Shown: positions 1 through 6,735 of the stretch, piece after piece | How the letters are laid out: every line of letters starts with the position of its first letter | How positions within the stretch are numbered: position 1 is the first letter of the stretch | From: a virus | Direction: 5' to 3' (one strand) | IMG/VR virus record: IMGVR_UViG_3300029787_000001 | Location: 62,001-126,000 of that record | DNA length: 64,000 bases | The notes under the pieces: generated by a model | What the model saw: only the letters and a program-made list of their open reading frames with translations | Told to the model about the DNA's origin: nothing | Databases searched by the model: none | Translations under genes and position numbers: made by a program

Positions 1-98
1 TTATAACCAAAATTGGCGAAGAAGAGGTGGTGGTCTACTGGCTAAAAATCAGAAGACTGTGTTCTGTAAAACCAAATCTCATTGAAGTTGTTCAATAG
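1..98 (+). CDS. C-terminal end of a small phage protein (partial)
   Basis: An open frame enters from the left edge (codons in phase with base 3) and stops at TAG 96-98. The 31 visible residues include EEEVVVYWLKI and end LIEVVQ. The hydrophobic strand followed by an I/V-E-V ending resembles the C-terminal parts of the genes at 382-648 and 635-913 (IWEITW...VWEIK and IWWITW...LVEI), so this is probably a third member of that tandem family. An AGGAG lies directly after the stop and serves the next gene. The function is unknown. Confidence 0.6.
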   Translation, partial: ITKIGEEEVVVYWLKIRRLCSVKPNLIEVVQ

Positions 99-107
99 GA
101 GAACATA

Positions 108-410
108 ATGAAAGACAAATTTATTATTGGATTGTTTATGGTGAGTGCCTGCTTGACAGCGCTCTCGCTCCACTACAGGCTTAACTCAATCAACACAGAA
201 GTGAAAAGAGTTCACGTAGAATCAATTGTTTCTTCTGGAAAGGCAATTTATTTGCCTGGAAGTGTGTGCGTGTTAAAAGCCACTTCTGAGATCGATGTAA
301 GCAAAATGCGCGAATTTGCGGCTGCCTGCATCAACTCACATCAAGAATGGTTGCTAATCAACAACGGCAAAACTAATTACAGTGATGCCACTGAGAAAAC
401 ACAGCCCTAG
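108..410 (+). CDS. Small protein with N-terminal membrane anchor or signal, unknown function
   Basis: The protein has 100 residues. The ATG follows an AGGAG at 97-101 with a 6-base gap. Residues 5-22 form one hydrophobic segment after a short basic start (MKDKF), typical of a single-pass inner-membrane anchor or uncleaved signal. The remaining 75 residues contain two cysteines (VCVL and AACI) and would face the periplasm if the N-terminus is inside. I recognise no family. Its end overlaps the start of the next gene by 29 bases, so the two are probably co-translated. Confidence 0.75.
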   Translation: MKDKFIIGLFMVSACLTALSLHYRLNSINTEVKRVHVESIVSSGKAIYLPGSVCVLKATSEIDVSKMREFAAACINSHQEWLLINNGKTNYSDATEKTQP

Positions 411-648
411 TGATTTAAAAGCTGGAATTTTAATCCAAGATATCCAAACAGGAGATCTCGCCCTGTTAATCAAAAGGGTTGACTTATTTGAGTTTGTCGA
501 AGACGAACAGCCTTTGTGGATTTGGGAAATAACTTGGACAGGTCCAGCCACAGATTCCTATAATCGACACATGCCTTTTATTGAAGAGGCGGTGCTGGGT
601 CTCCTAGACGGTGGTGTCTGGGAAATAAAAGGCGATGACGGACATTAG
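382..648 (+). CDS. Small beta-rich 'ITW' protein, paralogue 1, unknown function
   Basis: The protein has 87-88 residues. The start is either GTG 382 or the ATG directly after it at 385; both lie inside the preceding gene. The sequence alternates short predicted strands (GILIQDI, LALLIKR, PLWIWEITW) and ends GGVWEIK, as expected for a small SH3-like barrel. It aligns by eye with the next gene: ILIQDI/DMIYDV, FEFVEDEQPLWIWEITW/IDIVEDDIFIWWITW, FIEEA/YIEEEG. This indicates a local duplication. No catalytic motif is visible. Confidence 0.75.
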   Translation: MMPLRKHSPSDLKAGILIQDIQTGDLALLIKRVDLFEFVEDEQPLWIWEITWTGPATDSYNRHMPFIEEAVLGLLDGGVWEIKGDDGH

Positions 649-913
649 TGACTTGCGTGATGCCGCTTCACATGTTATCTTACGTGTGGGTGACATGATT
701 TATGATGTCCGCACTAAATCACGAGGGTTTCTACGCAAACGAGAAAGAAGAATAGACATCGTGGAAGATGACATCTTCATTTGGTGGATCACTTGGTTTT
801 CTCAGGACCAAGACACCGGGTTCAACAACGTTGAATACATTGAAGAAGAAGGTCTCAAGATGTCGATTATAATAGGACTCGTAGAAATCAACAGCATCAA
901 ACAAGGAGAATAA
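635..913 (+). CDS. Small beta-rich 'ITW' protein, paralogue 2, unknown function
   Basis: The protein has 92 residues. ATG 635 overlaps the previous gene by 14 bases. It is a clear paralogue of 382-648: both have a G-x-x-I/M start (LRVGDMIYDV), a basic turn, an acidic VED, the IWWITWF strand, an acidic YIEEEG and a closing LVEI strand. The pattern fits a single small beta-barrel domain. It lies in a run of tightly packed small early-type genes. I cannot assign a partner or activity. Confidence 0.78.
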   Translation: MTDISDLRDAASHVILRVGDMIYDVRTKSRGFLRKRERRIDIVEDDIFIWWITWFSQDQDTGFNNVEYIEEEGLKMSIIIGLVEINSIKQGE

Positions 914-914
914 G

Positions 915-1349
915 ATGCCCAACTGGAATGTTTACAAGGTGTTTGCTAGCGGCAAAAGGGCTAAAAGTCCTTACACAACTTTCGAAGCTGACAAGGCTCA
1001 GCATTTTTTTGAAAACATTCTTCCCACGCTCACACCAAAGCTGAAGAAGTCTAGCTGGGTCATTCTTGATGTAGAGGCATCACAGGAGCGCCCAGAAGGT
1101 GGCACGATGACCGAAGAGGACTTGGTTACAAAAAAGCGTAATCGCTTTCTAACTGGCATCGCCGTAGAAAAATTCCCAGACATCGCTGATAAGGGCGTCT
1201 CCACCTGTCTTATGATGAATGAGGGGACAGATTGGAAATGGGCTTGGTGCTTGGCTGAAGGGGCTACCCATAAGTTTATTGGCTTCTTGTCTGAAAAGTT
1301 TGACACTAGAAAGGAGGCTGTTGCGTGGATAGAGGAGGTTGGCACTTAG
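915..1349 (+). CDS. Conserved-looking protein of unknown function, 144 aa
   Basis: ATG 915 follows AAGGAG (902-907) with a 7-base gap, a strong start. The protein is soluble and mixed alpha/beta, with a basic and aromatic N-terminus (MPNWNVYKVFASGKRAK), a central charged stretch and several tryptophans near the end (DWKWAWCLAEG). It has no membrane segment and no recognisable catalytic motif. Its 3' end holds the perfect AAGGAGG that starts the next gene, which begins 25 bases before this gene stops, so the two should be translationally coupled. Confidence 0.8.
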   Translation: MPNWNVYKVFASGKRAKSPYTTFEADKAQHFFENILPTLTPKLKKSSWVILDVEASQERPEGGTMTEEDLVTKKRNRFLTGIAVEKFPDIADKGVSTCLMMNEGTDWKWAWCLAEGATHKFIGFLSEKFDTRKEAVAWIEEVGT

Positions 1350-1561
1350 CCCACAAAATAGGAGACCTAATAAAAGTGGTGGAAAGAACTACAATAAACC
1401 TTCATAATGTAACCACAGAAATTGGTGATTTGGGAGTTGTTGTAAGTTGCCCAAAAGAAACAAGAGGAATCTTGTTTGTTGAAGTCTACATGGTTAGGAC
1501 AGGCACAGTGCGATGGTTCTCGCCACAAGAAATAGATATAATTTCCAACATAGACGAGTAG
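1325..1561 (+). CDS. SH3-like 'GD' mini-protein
   Basis: The protein has 78 residues from GTG 1325. This start is fixed by AAGGAGG at 1311-1317 seven bases upstream. The sequence begins its core with KIGDLIKVVE and continues with strands (GDLGVVVSC, GILFVEVYMV, GTVRWFSPQEIDII). This is the layout of small SH3-like barrels, also seen here at 4530, 4780, 5257, 9753 and 33028. The GD dipeptide after the first strand and a late W/I-x-E are shared. The function is unknown. Confidence 0.78.
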   Translation: MDRGGWHLAHKIGDLIKVVERTTINLHNVTTEIGDLGVVVSCPKETRGILFVEVYMVRTGTVRWFSPQEIDIISNIDE

Positions 1562-1587
1562 CTCTCTATTTATTAATAGAGGGTTTT
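1562..1587 (+). terminator. Hairpin with short T tract, overlapping the next gene's ribosome-binding site
   Basis: CTCTATT (1564-1570) pairs with AATAGAG (1575-1581) around loop TATT. Flanking C-G and T-G pairs extend the stem to nine, followed by TTTT (1584-1587). It could be a weak intrinsic terminator. Its 3' arm contains GAGGG (1579-1583), which is also the best ribosome-binding site for the small gene starting at 1592, so it may instead mask that site. Confidence 0.5.
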
Positions 1588-1591
1588 CGCA

Positions 1592-1759
1592 ATGAAGCAG
1601 ACCAATAGTTTTGTCGATTCCATGTCTCTGACATGTGTTTTGATAAACATTGGTCTGTTCTTATTTGCGTGCTGGTCTGGCTATTTACAAATACAACTAC
1701 TAGCACTATTTAATGTTGCTTGTTTTTTATTGTATTTTCTTATACTGGGGCGTAAATAA
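1592..1759 (+). CDS. 55-aa two-span membrane mini-protein
   Basis: A short open frame from ATG 1592 to TAA 1757-1759, with GAGGG eight bases upstream. Residues about 12-27 (LTCVLINIGLFLFACW) and 33-51 are strongly hydrophobic, separated by SGYLQIQ and ended by a basic GRK. This gives two membrane spans with a short loop. The stop overlaps the kinase-like gene's start as TAATG, which supports real coupled translation. The size and topology suit a small phage inner-membrane modulator or holin-like protein, but no family is recognised. Confidence 0.6.
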   Translation: MKQTNSFVDSMSLTCVLINIGLFLFACWSGYLQIQLLALFNVACFLLYFLILGRK

Positions 1760-2901
1760 TGTATCAAAAATTTTGGAACCAGTTCTTGGTTGAGCAAGAT
1801 GAGCTTGCTAGACCCACATTTAATGTAAGTGATGTCGCGTCTACAAGACCAGAGCCCGCACCAACACGTTCTTATCCATCTCCCTACACCACAGGTGTTG
1901 GGGCTTATTTGCTTTCCAAGGGTTATGATCTAGACAGCAAACTTGGTGGTGGCTTCGATGGAGAGGTCTACGCAGCGATAAATAAAAAAACAGGACAGAA
2001 GGTTGCTGTAAAATTTGTGCCCAGAACAACAATGGGCGACATGAATAGAGAGGCAGAAAATTATAAATTTATCAAAGACAATCGCGCCGCACTAGGCAAA
2101 TACGCTAAGCATTTTCCTGTTGTCTACTCTTCAACGATAGAGGAAGTTCCTTTAAAAAGGGAGCCAATTGGTGGAAGAAAAATGGAAAACGCTGTAATCT
2201 TCATGGAAGAATTAGAGCCATTGCCAGACGTTGTCGCTAGAAGTCTATTTCCAGCCAGTGGACACGGAGAGAAGACAACAAGAGCCAGAGAGCTAAGGGA
2301 TGAAAAACTGTTATCCAACCCCAATCTTGTAGAAAATCTCTTATCCTTGGTTTTTACAAGTTTAGAAAACTCTAATGCTTGGCTTCCTACCATAACTGTT
2401 GACATGGAGCTTGAAGTAATTCCAAAAGTTGTAGAAGAATTTTTTACTTCCAATAAGTCTTTCGACACGCCTGCTGTTGAGCGTCAAATCTCGATAACCA
2501 AAAAAGGCAAAAGGCTTATGTCTGTGTTTATTCATTTTTTGTTTGAGTCAATGGAAGAAAATGCTAAGGATGACGCAGAGAAGTCATTACTCATCGACTA
2601 CCAGCAGAACATAAAGCAAACATTGATGAACATGTTCTTGAAAGCTTACGCAAGATCTTTGGTTTCCGGTGGCGCCGGAGGCGCATTAAAGTCTTACTCA
2701 ACTCTACAGGGAATGGATCAGTATCCACTCGCAAAGTCTGAGTTGGAAGGCGAATTTCCAGAGACAACAGGCATTCGCGCTGCTATGGAAGAGCTTGGCA
2801 TGATCGGTCTAAAGCCCTTTGATGTTCACATGGGTAATGTTATGATGCGCCCCAGAACAAATGAGATTGTAATTGTTGATCTTGGAAGATTCAAAAAGTG
2901 A
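1759..2901 (+). CDS. Protein-kinase-like protein with possible capsid-targeting N-terminus
   Basis: The protein has 380 residues. Kinase features visible: a glycine-rich loop GGGFDGEVY (about 63-71), the ATP lysine in VAVKF (about K85), a glutamate in REAENYKF, a hinge-like VIFMEEL, a catalytic-loop-like FDVHMGNVMM (about 353-362) and a DFG-like VDLG (about 373). The chain ends seven residues later, so the usual activation segment and C-lobe are missing, while about 170 residues separate the hinge from the catalytic loop. The N-terminus (KFWNQFLVEQDE) resembles T4 capsid-targeting peptides. Stop and next start overlap (GTGA). A phosphotransferase fold is likely; the substrate is unknown. Confidence 0.72.
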   Translation: MYQKFWNQFLVEQDELARPTFNVSDVASTRPEPAPTRSYPSPYTTGVGAYLLSKGYDLDSKLGGGFDGEVYAAINKKTGQKVAVKFVPRTTMGDMNREAENYKFIKDNRAALGKYAKHFPVVYSSTIEEVPLKREPIGGRKMENAVIFMEELEPLPDVVARSLFPASGHGEKTTRARELRDEKLLSNPNLVENLLSLVFTSLENSNAWLPTITVDMELEVIPKVVEEFFTSNKSFDTPAVERQISITKKGKRLMSVFIHFLFESMEENAKDDAEKSLLIDYQQNIKQTLMNMFLKAYARSLVSGGAGGALKSYSTLQGMDQYPLAKSELEGEFPETTGIRAAMEELGMIGLKPFDVHMGNVMMRPRTNEIVIVDLGRFKK

Positions 2902-3347
2902 AGGAGATTATAAACGAATGGAGGCAATTTATGACAGAGCGTAATAATAGAGAAGTTGGTTCTTGCGTAATTATAGATAATAAAGATAGAGTCTTAGTGC
3001 TCTTGAGGGGAAGCACTGATCCCTGGAAGCCGGGTTGGTGGGATTTGCCGGGCGGTCATCTTGATGGAAATGAAACTCCAATCGAAGGAGCTATCAGAGA
3101 AACCATCGAAGAGTGCGGATTGACTGTCAGGAATCTACAAAAGGTAGCAGTAAGACCAATGGGGCGCATTGTAAAATACTTTTTTGCTACTCGTGATTAT
3201 GATGGCGTGATTTCTCTAAATCCAAATCCAGAAACCGGAGTTATTGAACACGACGAGTTTAAATGGATGTCATTAGAAGAGCTTTCGGACATTCAGAAGT
3301 CAATTGTCCCACTTTCAGTAGTAAGGGGAGCCATGAATCTTGTATGA
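2898..3347 (+). CDS. Nudix hydrolase
   Basis: The protein has 149 residues from GTG 2898, which overlaps the preceding TGA and has GGAAG upstream. It contains a complete Nudix box at about residues 53-75: G, five residues, E, seven residues, RE, then T-I-EE-C-GL (GHLDGNE...RETIEECGL). The box binds the metal and hydrolyses a nucleoside diphosphate linked to another moiety. The first 14 residues (MKEIINEWRQFMTE) form an amphipathic helix like the T4 capsid-targeting peptide and precede the conserved domain, which begins at about REVGSCVII. Candidate substrates such as NAD-type compounds, ADP-ribose or RNA caps cannot be resolved here. Confidence 0.9.
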   Translation: MKEIINEWRQFMTERNNREVGSCVIIDNKDRVLVLLRGSTDPWKPGWWDLPGGHLDGNETPIEGAIRETIEECGLTVRNLQKVAVRPMGRIVKYFFATRDYDGVISLNPNPETGVIEHDEFKWMSLEELSDIQKSIVPLSVVRGAMNLV

Positions 3348-3675
3348 ATATAAAGCGATATGCGAAAGAGTCGTCGATGGAGACACAATCGATGCTCGTG
3401 TCGATCTTGGATTTAAAATGTGGACACATATCCGAATCCGTCTCTATGAAATAGACGCCCCAGAGTCTAGAACCAGAGATTTAAATGAAAAAGCTAAAGG
3501 TCTTAGGTCAAAGGCTTATCTCAAAACAATAATGGACTCCTGCGGCGGCAAATTCACACTTAAGTCTCACGGAGTTGGGAAGTTTGGAAGATGCTTAGGC
3601 ACTATTTATGTCCATGGCGAAAACATCAATGAAAGATTGATTACCGAAGGGTACGCCAAGAGGTACGAAAAATGA
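3340..3675 (+). CDS. Thermonuclease (SNase-like)
   Basis: The protein has 111 residues, probably from TTG 3340 with AGGGGAG about ten bases upstream. Staphylococcal-nuclease motifs are present: VVDGDTIDA (metal-binding aspartates), RIRLYEIDAPES with the catalytic Arg and Glu, and FGRCLGTIYV holding the second catalytic Arg. The length is about that of the minimal SNase OB-fold domain. No signal peptide is seen, so it probably acts in the cytoplasm, perhaps degrading host DNA or RNA. It overlaps both neighbours by a few bases within one operon. Confidence 0.9.
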   Translation: MYEYKAICERVVDGDTIDARVDLGFKMWTHIRIRLYEIDAPESRTRDLNEKAKGLRSKAYLKTIMDSCGGKFTLKSHGVGKFGRCLGTIYVHGENINERLITEGYAKRYEK

Positions 3676-3968
3676 TTTTTTTATTTATTCTCGCGATTAG
3701 CGCGATGGCAGAAGAGCCAAGGGAGCCAGAAGACAAGTCTGCGGACATTTATCGAAGCTATTGTGTAAGCTGCCACGGTGAAAACGTAGAAAAAATTCCC
3801 CTTAACCCCGAAAGCACTGCCGAACAAAGAATTGTGGCTGTAAGCTTGGGGGTTTCTAGCATGCCACCTTATAATTGGATGTTGGGAGATGAGGAAGTCA
3901 AGAGGGTGATCAAGTTCATGGAGCAGTTACAGGCAAATGGGCGAATAGAAGACCCCCAGGCACCATAA
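3672..3968 (+). CDS. Secreted mono-haem c-type cytochrome
   Basis: The protein has 98 residues. The N-terminus (MIFLFILAISAMA) is a short signal peptide with a plausible AMA cleavage site. CVSCH at 31-35 is a CxxCH haem-attachment motif, and a later SMPPY offers the usual axial methionine. The size fits class I cytochrome c. After export it would act in the periplasm as an electron carrier, and haem attachment would depend on host maturation machinery. ATG 3672 overlaps the nuclease gene's stop. A c-type cytochrome in a phage genome is unusual (see findings). The family call is firm, the role is inferred. Confidence 0.85.
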   Translation: MIFLFILAISAMAEEPREPEDKSADIYRSYCVSCHGENVEKIPLNPESTAEQRIVAVSLGVSSMPPYNWMLGDEEVKRVIKFMEQLQANGRIEDPQAP

Positions 3969-4178
3969 AAATGCTTTAAAAAGCTTTCCCGTCACCTACA
4001 TCGCTTTATTTTTTTATAACAACAAGGGGCATTTGAGGGCTACATTTTGTGATCTATCTAAAAAAGCACAAATAGACCAAACAGCCGTCAGAATCGGCAA
4101 GAAACACCATCATGAGAGGCGACAACAAAGAAACTGAAAGGCAACTTGACTATTTAAGAATGTATGGAGGGCTTTACA
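3969..4178. other. Intergenic stretch, about 210 bases
   Basis: This gap holds a small inverted repeat (GCTTTAAAAAGC near 3973-3984) without a convincing T tract, a T-rich run near 4008-4017, and an open frame of 24 residues from ATG 4112 that lacks a ribosome-binding site and overlaps the next gene. A TTGACTATTTAA stretch at 4146-4157 may be part of a promoter. Otherwise nothing is recognisable. Confidence 0.4.
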
Positions 4179-4487
4179 ATGCCTGAAAATTATAATCAAC
4201 TCGTTTTAGCACAACTACAATCACTCTCACAGGCTATCGAAGCCCTCCGTGGCGATCTGCAACTGGTTCGTCAAGAGATTACTGAGATAAAAGCCAAAGA
4301 AGACAAGGTCGTCGAGCTTCGTGAATGGAAACAGAAGGTAGATGAGGTCGCATCCCCTACTCAACTGGCTAAATTCGTGCAAGACATCCAAGATTTAAAC
4401 AATTTCAAGACAAAAGCAGTCACAATCTTTGCCGTAGTGCAGTTTGCTATGGGTGCTGTGCTGTTTGCGATGAATTTCATTAGTTGA
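4179..4487 (+). CDS. Coiled-coil protein with C-terminal membrane anchor (XhlA-like layout)
   Basis: The protein has 102 residues from ATG 4179, chosen over ATG 4164 because GGAGG (4166-4170) sits eight bases before it and would lie inside the longer form. Residues about 10-75 are a charged heptad-like helix (LQSLSQAIEAL, LQLVRQEITEI). Residues about 82-100 form one membrane span (VTIFAVVQFAMGAVLFAMNF) at the very end. This layout matches haemolysin XhlA-type and other phage membrane-associated coiled-coil proteins that can assist holins, but no specific residues prove it. Confidence 0.72.
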   Translation: MPENYNQLVLAQLQSLSQAIEALRGDLQLVRQEITEIKAKEDKVVELREWKQKVDEVASPTQLAKFVQDIQDLNNFKTKAVTIFAVVQFAMGAVLFAMNFIS

Positions 4488-4511
4488 CAAATTTAATAAT
4501 AATGTTAAATT
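4484..4511 (+). promoter_or_regulatory. Candidate sigma-70 promoter
   Basis: A perfect -35 box TTGACA (4484-4489) is followed after 16 bases by TAAATT (4506-4511), a 4/6 match to TATAAT, in an AT-rich spacer. It overlaps the stop of the upstream gene and lies 19 bases before ATG 4530, which has its own AGGAG, so it would give a short leader. Confidence 0.55.
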
Positions 4512-4529
4512 AAACACATAGGAGCCATT

Positions 4530-4793
4530 ATGATTGAATTAGGCGATTATGTAGCACAAATGCACCCATGTGAAACCATGTCTTTAAAGAAAGGTGTTGT
4601 GGTGGGTTCTTGCAAAGAGTCTTTTACCATTCAATGGCTCTCATATAACAAGGATTTTTGGATGGAGTTCGAAGGCGAACAGTTTAAAGAGCTTAATGAC
4701 CGCTATTTACTAACAAAGATGTCTTATCATCGAACCAATTACAATGTAGACATTGCGGTTTTAAGTAAAGCAGGTGAAAATGGCGTGGGATGA
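4530..4793 (+). CDS. SH3-like 'GD' mini-protein
   Basis: The protein has 87 residues. ATG 4530 has AGGAG seven bases upstream. The core begins IELGDYVAQM and alternates strands (KKGVVVGSC, SFTIQWLSY, FWMEFEG), as in the other small barrel proteins of this window. The last 20 residues overlap the next gene by 14 bases. There is no catalytic motif and no membrane segment. It is probably transcribed from the TTGACA promoter immediately upstream. The function is unknown. Confidence 0.78.
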   Translation: MIELGDYVAQMHPCETMSLKKGVVVGSCKESFTIQWLSYNKDFWMEFEGEQFKELNDRYLLTKMSYHRTNYNVDIAVLSKAGENGVG

Positions 4794-5067
4794 ACTTGAT
4801 ACTGACAGGATAGAACAAATTGTTCGACAAATTAGCGGCAAAAAGCTAGATAAGTCGAAAAAATTGGTCTCACCGGCTATGATCAAGGGTACCGGCATCG
4901 TTTATCTGTGGGCTCCTACAAAGAAGACACTCCTGAAGGTCAACAGGGGCGTCAGAGTCTATGTTGTTAGTTATGATATGGACGAAAAAGACAGAATTTT
5001 GGTCTATGATGGCTACAATCTTCTTGCAATCCATCCCGATGAAATAGAAGAGATAGGATTTAATTAA
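4780..5067 (+). CDS. SH3-like mini-protein with N-terminal helix
   Basis: The protein has 95 residues from ATG 4780 (AGG six bases upstream); GTG 4774 is an in-frame alternative. An N-terminal helix (WDELDTDRIEQIVRQISG) precedes strands GTGIVYLWA, VRVYVVSYD, RILVYDGY and LLAIHPDEIEEI. The closing E-E-I and the strand spacing recall the other GD mini-proteins, though the GD dipeptide itself is absent. It overlaps the preceding gene, and a small membrane gene starts two bases after its stop. Confidence 0.75.
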   Translation: MAWDELDTDRIEQIVRQISGKKLDKSKKLVSPAMIKGTGIVYLWAPTKKTLLKVNRGVRVYVVSYDMDEKDRILVYDGYNLLAIHPDEIEEIGFN

Positions 5068-5068
5068 A

Positions 5069-5221
5069 ATGATACTTCAAATCACAAAATTTTCAAAAAC
5101 TTTGCTAACAATATTGATATTTTGGGTATTTTATGCCGCTTTTGGTTTTGAGATCACTGTTGTGACGCTAATGGCAGCTATTTTAGGCAATTTTTGGCAA
5201 AACACTGGCTTATTAGTGTAA
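5069..5221 (+). CDS. 50-aa membrane mini-protein
   Basis: A short frame from ATG 5069 to TAA 5219-5221, starting immediately after the upstream gene's TAA. Residues 9-29 (TLLTILIFWVFYAAFG and following) form one strong membrane span, and residues 31-42 form a second hydrophobic stretch. Two charged residues before the span (K7, K10) suggest the N-terminus is inside. The ribosome-binding site is weak (AGGATT at 5055), so translation is probably coupled. It ends inside the stem of a terminator hairpin. The function is unknown. Confidence 0.5.
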   Translation: MILQITKFSKTLLTILIFWVFYAAFGFEITVVTLMAAILGNFWQNTGLLV

Positions 5222-5234
5222 AAAACACTTTTTT
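5215..5234 (+). terminator. Intrinsic terminator
   Basis: AGTGT (5215-5219) pairs with ACACT (5225-5229) around an A5 loop and is followed by TTTTT (5230-5234). The stem is short but the T tract is clean. It closes the run of mini-protein genes that starts at 4530. Confidence 0.6.
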
Positions 5235-5256
5235 GATCGCTACTTACACCTGAATA

Positions 5257-5517
5257 ATGGAAGAAAAGAACAATTTCGGTGAAATAGCATCAAAAAACAT
5301 CAAAATTGGTGACATTGTAGCTTGGTCCAAGTGGAATTCGCAAGAATCTGAGTGGAAACAGCTACTTGGAGTCGTTCTAGAGGTCAAAAACACCATTTTA
5401 TCCAATAGGATGGTGTGCGTTACTATGGTAATGCCCCTAAAAGAGCCCAAAATACCCATAGAATTGTTCACTTTTTCCCTCAAACTAGTCTCTTCGGGGA
5501 GCAAAAAAGGGGTATAA
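5257..5517 (+). CDS. SH3-like 'GD' mini-protein
   Basis: The protein has 86 residues from ATG 5257. After a charged lead (MEEKNNFGEIASKN) the core reads IKIGDIVAWSKW, then LGVVLEVKN, VCVTMVM and FTFSLKLVSSG: a one-domain five-strand pattern with GD at the first turn. It directly follows a terminator, so it probably has its own promoter, though no clear hexamers are seen between 5235 and 5256. The ribosome-binding site is poor. The stop is one base before the next ATG. The function is unknown. Confidence 0.75.
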   Translation: MEEKNNFGEIASKNIKIGDIVAWSKWNSQESEWKQLLGVVLEVKNTILSNRMVCVTMVMPLKEPKIPIELFTFSLKLVSSGSKKGV

Positions 5518-5518
5518 A

Positions 5519-5851
5519 ATGGATGTAATCGACCACATAGCAATAAAGGTAAGTGATTTAGAAGAAGCAGAGTCTTGGTATACCGAGCAATTAAATGGTG
5601 AAGTGTCCTTTCGAGACCACAAGTATGTAAGATTGAAGCTTGGAAACACCAACATTGCTCTTATAGACGAGAAATACTACCCGCATGCTCACATAGGCAT
5701 TATTGTGGAGAAAAAAGAAGACCTCCCGGTAGGTGACGAAAGGGTAGAGCACCGCGATGGCACCATTGGAGTCTACGTCAAAGACCCATTTGGGAACTAT
5801 ATAGAATATATTTGGTATTCTCAAGACCAAAGTGAGACGTTCCTCAAATGA
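5519..5851 (+). CDS. VOC-superfamily (glyoxalase/dioxygenase fold) protein
   Basis: The protein has 110 residues, one VOC module pair. It begins with the typical strand DHIAIKVSDLEEAESWY, has a mid-chain HAHIGIIV strand, and ends with the family signature KDPFGNYIEYIW. His 6, a histidine in AHIGI and the glutamate of YIEYIW occupy the usual metal-ligand positions. VOC enzymes include glyoxalase I, fosfomycin/bleomycin-resistance proteins and dioxygenases, and the subfamily cannot be decided. It overlaps the next gene by four bases. It may detoxify a metabolite or modify a small substrate. Confidence 0.85.
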   Translation: MDVIDHIAIKVSDLEEAESWYTEQLNGEVSFRDHKYVRLKLGNTNIALIDEKYYPHAHIGIIVEKKEDLPVGDERVEHRDGTIGVYVKDPFGNYIEYIWYSQDQSETFLK

Positions 5852-6735
5852 AAGATACGCTTAAGCCCCTAATGGACCAGTTTATGCCCTTCGCCCAAAA
5901 GCGAATGGGTTTCCATAAGCCACCACGCATCTTCTTGCGTGACGACCCCCAAAATGCGCAGAACCCACTGGGCAAGACCGCGTACTACGACCCAGAGCAA
6001 ATGTCGGTGACCCTTTACATCAGTGGGCGTCACCCAAAGGATGTTATGCGTTCACTATCACACGAGTTGGTTCACCACACTCAGAACTGTAATGGCGAGT
6101 TTGATGGTGCCTCTGAAATGGGTGAAGGCTACGCTCAAAAAGACGAACACTTGCGTGAAATGGAACGGCAGGCTTACGAGCAGGGCAATTTGTGCTTTCG
6201 CGACTGGGAAGATAGCATAAAGAACACTATTTACAATGAATCTTTGCAAAAAGGAGCAAAAAAGAAAATGTCTATAAAAGATTGGAAGAACAATGAGTTA
6301 AAAACTCTACTATCAGAACAGTGGGGATTTTCTTTTAATCTCCTCAACGAATCTCAGGAAGAAGTTGTCGAAGAGGCAGCCGAGGACGAAACTCTTAACG
6401 AAGAGGAAGAAGAGCTTGACGAAGTAGCGGCGTCTTCTGGTCGTCAGTCACCCCACGCAGATCGACGTGGTGATGATGAACGTAAGCGCCCAATGGAAGA
6501 GGCTGAAAAACCTGACTTTCCTGATGTGGATGGCGATGGCGACAGAGAAGAGCCAATTTCCAAAGCTTCTAAGGAAAAAAAGGAAGACAATGGTGACGAG
6601 AAGTCTGATAAAGACATGTCTAAGGTCCCGCCTCAACTTCGCAAGCACGTTAAGGGCAAGATGGACGAAGCCCAGATTCGTAGTCTTATCCGCAAACTCG
6701 TCAAAGAAGCAATGATAAAGAACACCAACAAGTGA
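5848..6735 (+). CDS. Zinc metalloprotease with acidic tail and C-terminal helix
   Basis: The protein has 295 residues. SHELVHHTQN at about 70-79 is an HExxH zinc motif, and a second glutamate-rich helix (HLREMERQAYEQG, about 100-112) can give the third ligand, as in gluzincins. Residues about 165-265 are highly acidic and low complexity and include DVDGDGDREE, a possible calcium loop. The last 25 residues (QIRSLIRKLVKEAM) form an amphipathic basic helix like those ending or starting other proteins in this cluster. It may process a virion or host protein; no substrate is evident. TGATG couples it to the next small gene. Confidence 0.8.
   Translation: MKDTLKPLMDQFMPFAQKRMGFHKPPRIFLRDDPQNAQNPLGKTAYYDPEQMSVTLYISGRHPKDVMRSLSHELVHHTQNCNGEFDGASEMGEGYAQKDEHLREMERQAYEQGNLCFRDWEDSIKNTIYNESLQKGAKKKMSIKDWKNNELKTLLSEQWGFSFNLLNESQEEVVEEAAEDETLNEEEEELDEVAASSGRQSPHADRRGDDERKRPMEEAEKPDFPDVDGDGDREEPISKASKEKKEDNGDEKSDKDMSKVPPQLRKHVKGKMDEAQIRSLIRKLVKEAMIKNTNK

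Noticed and set aside
3969-3990. GCTTTAAAAAGC inverted repeat as a terminator
   Set aside because: The loop is too small for the full stem and no T tract follows.
4112-4186. 24-residue open frame before the coiled-coil membrane gene
   Set aside because: No ribosome-binding site, overlaps the next gene, and no distinguishing composition.
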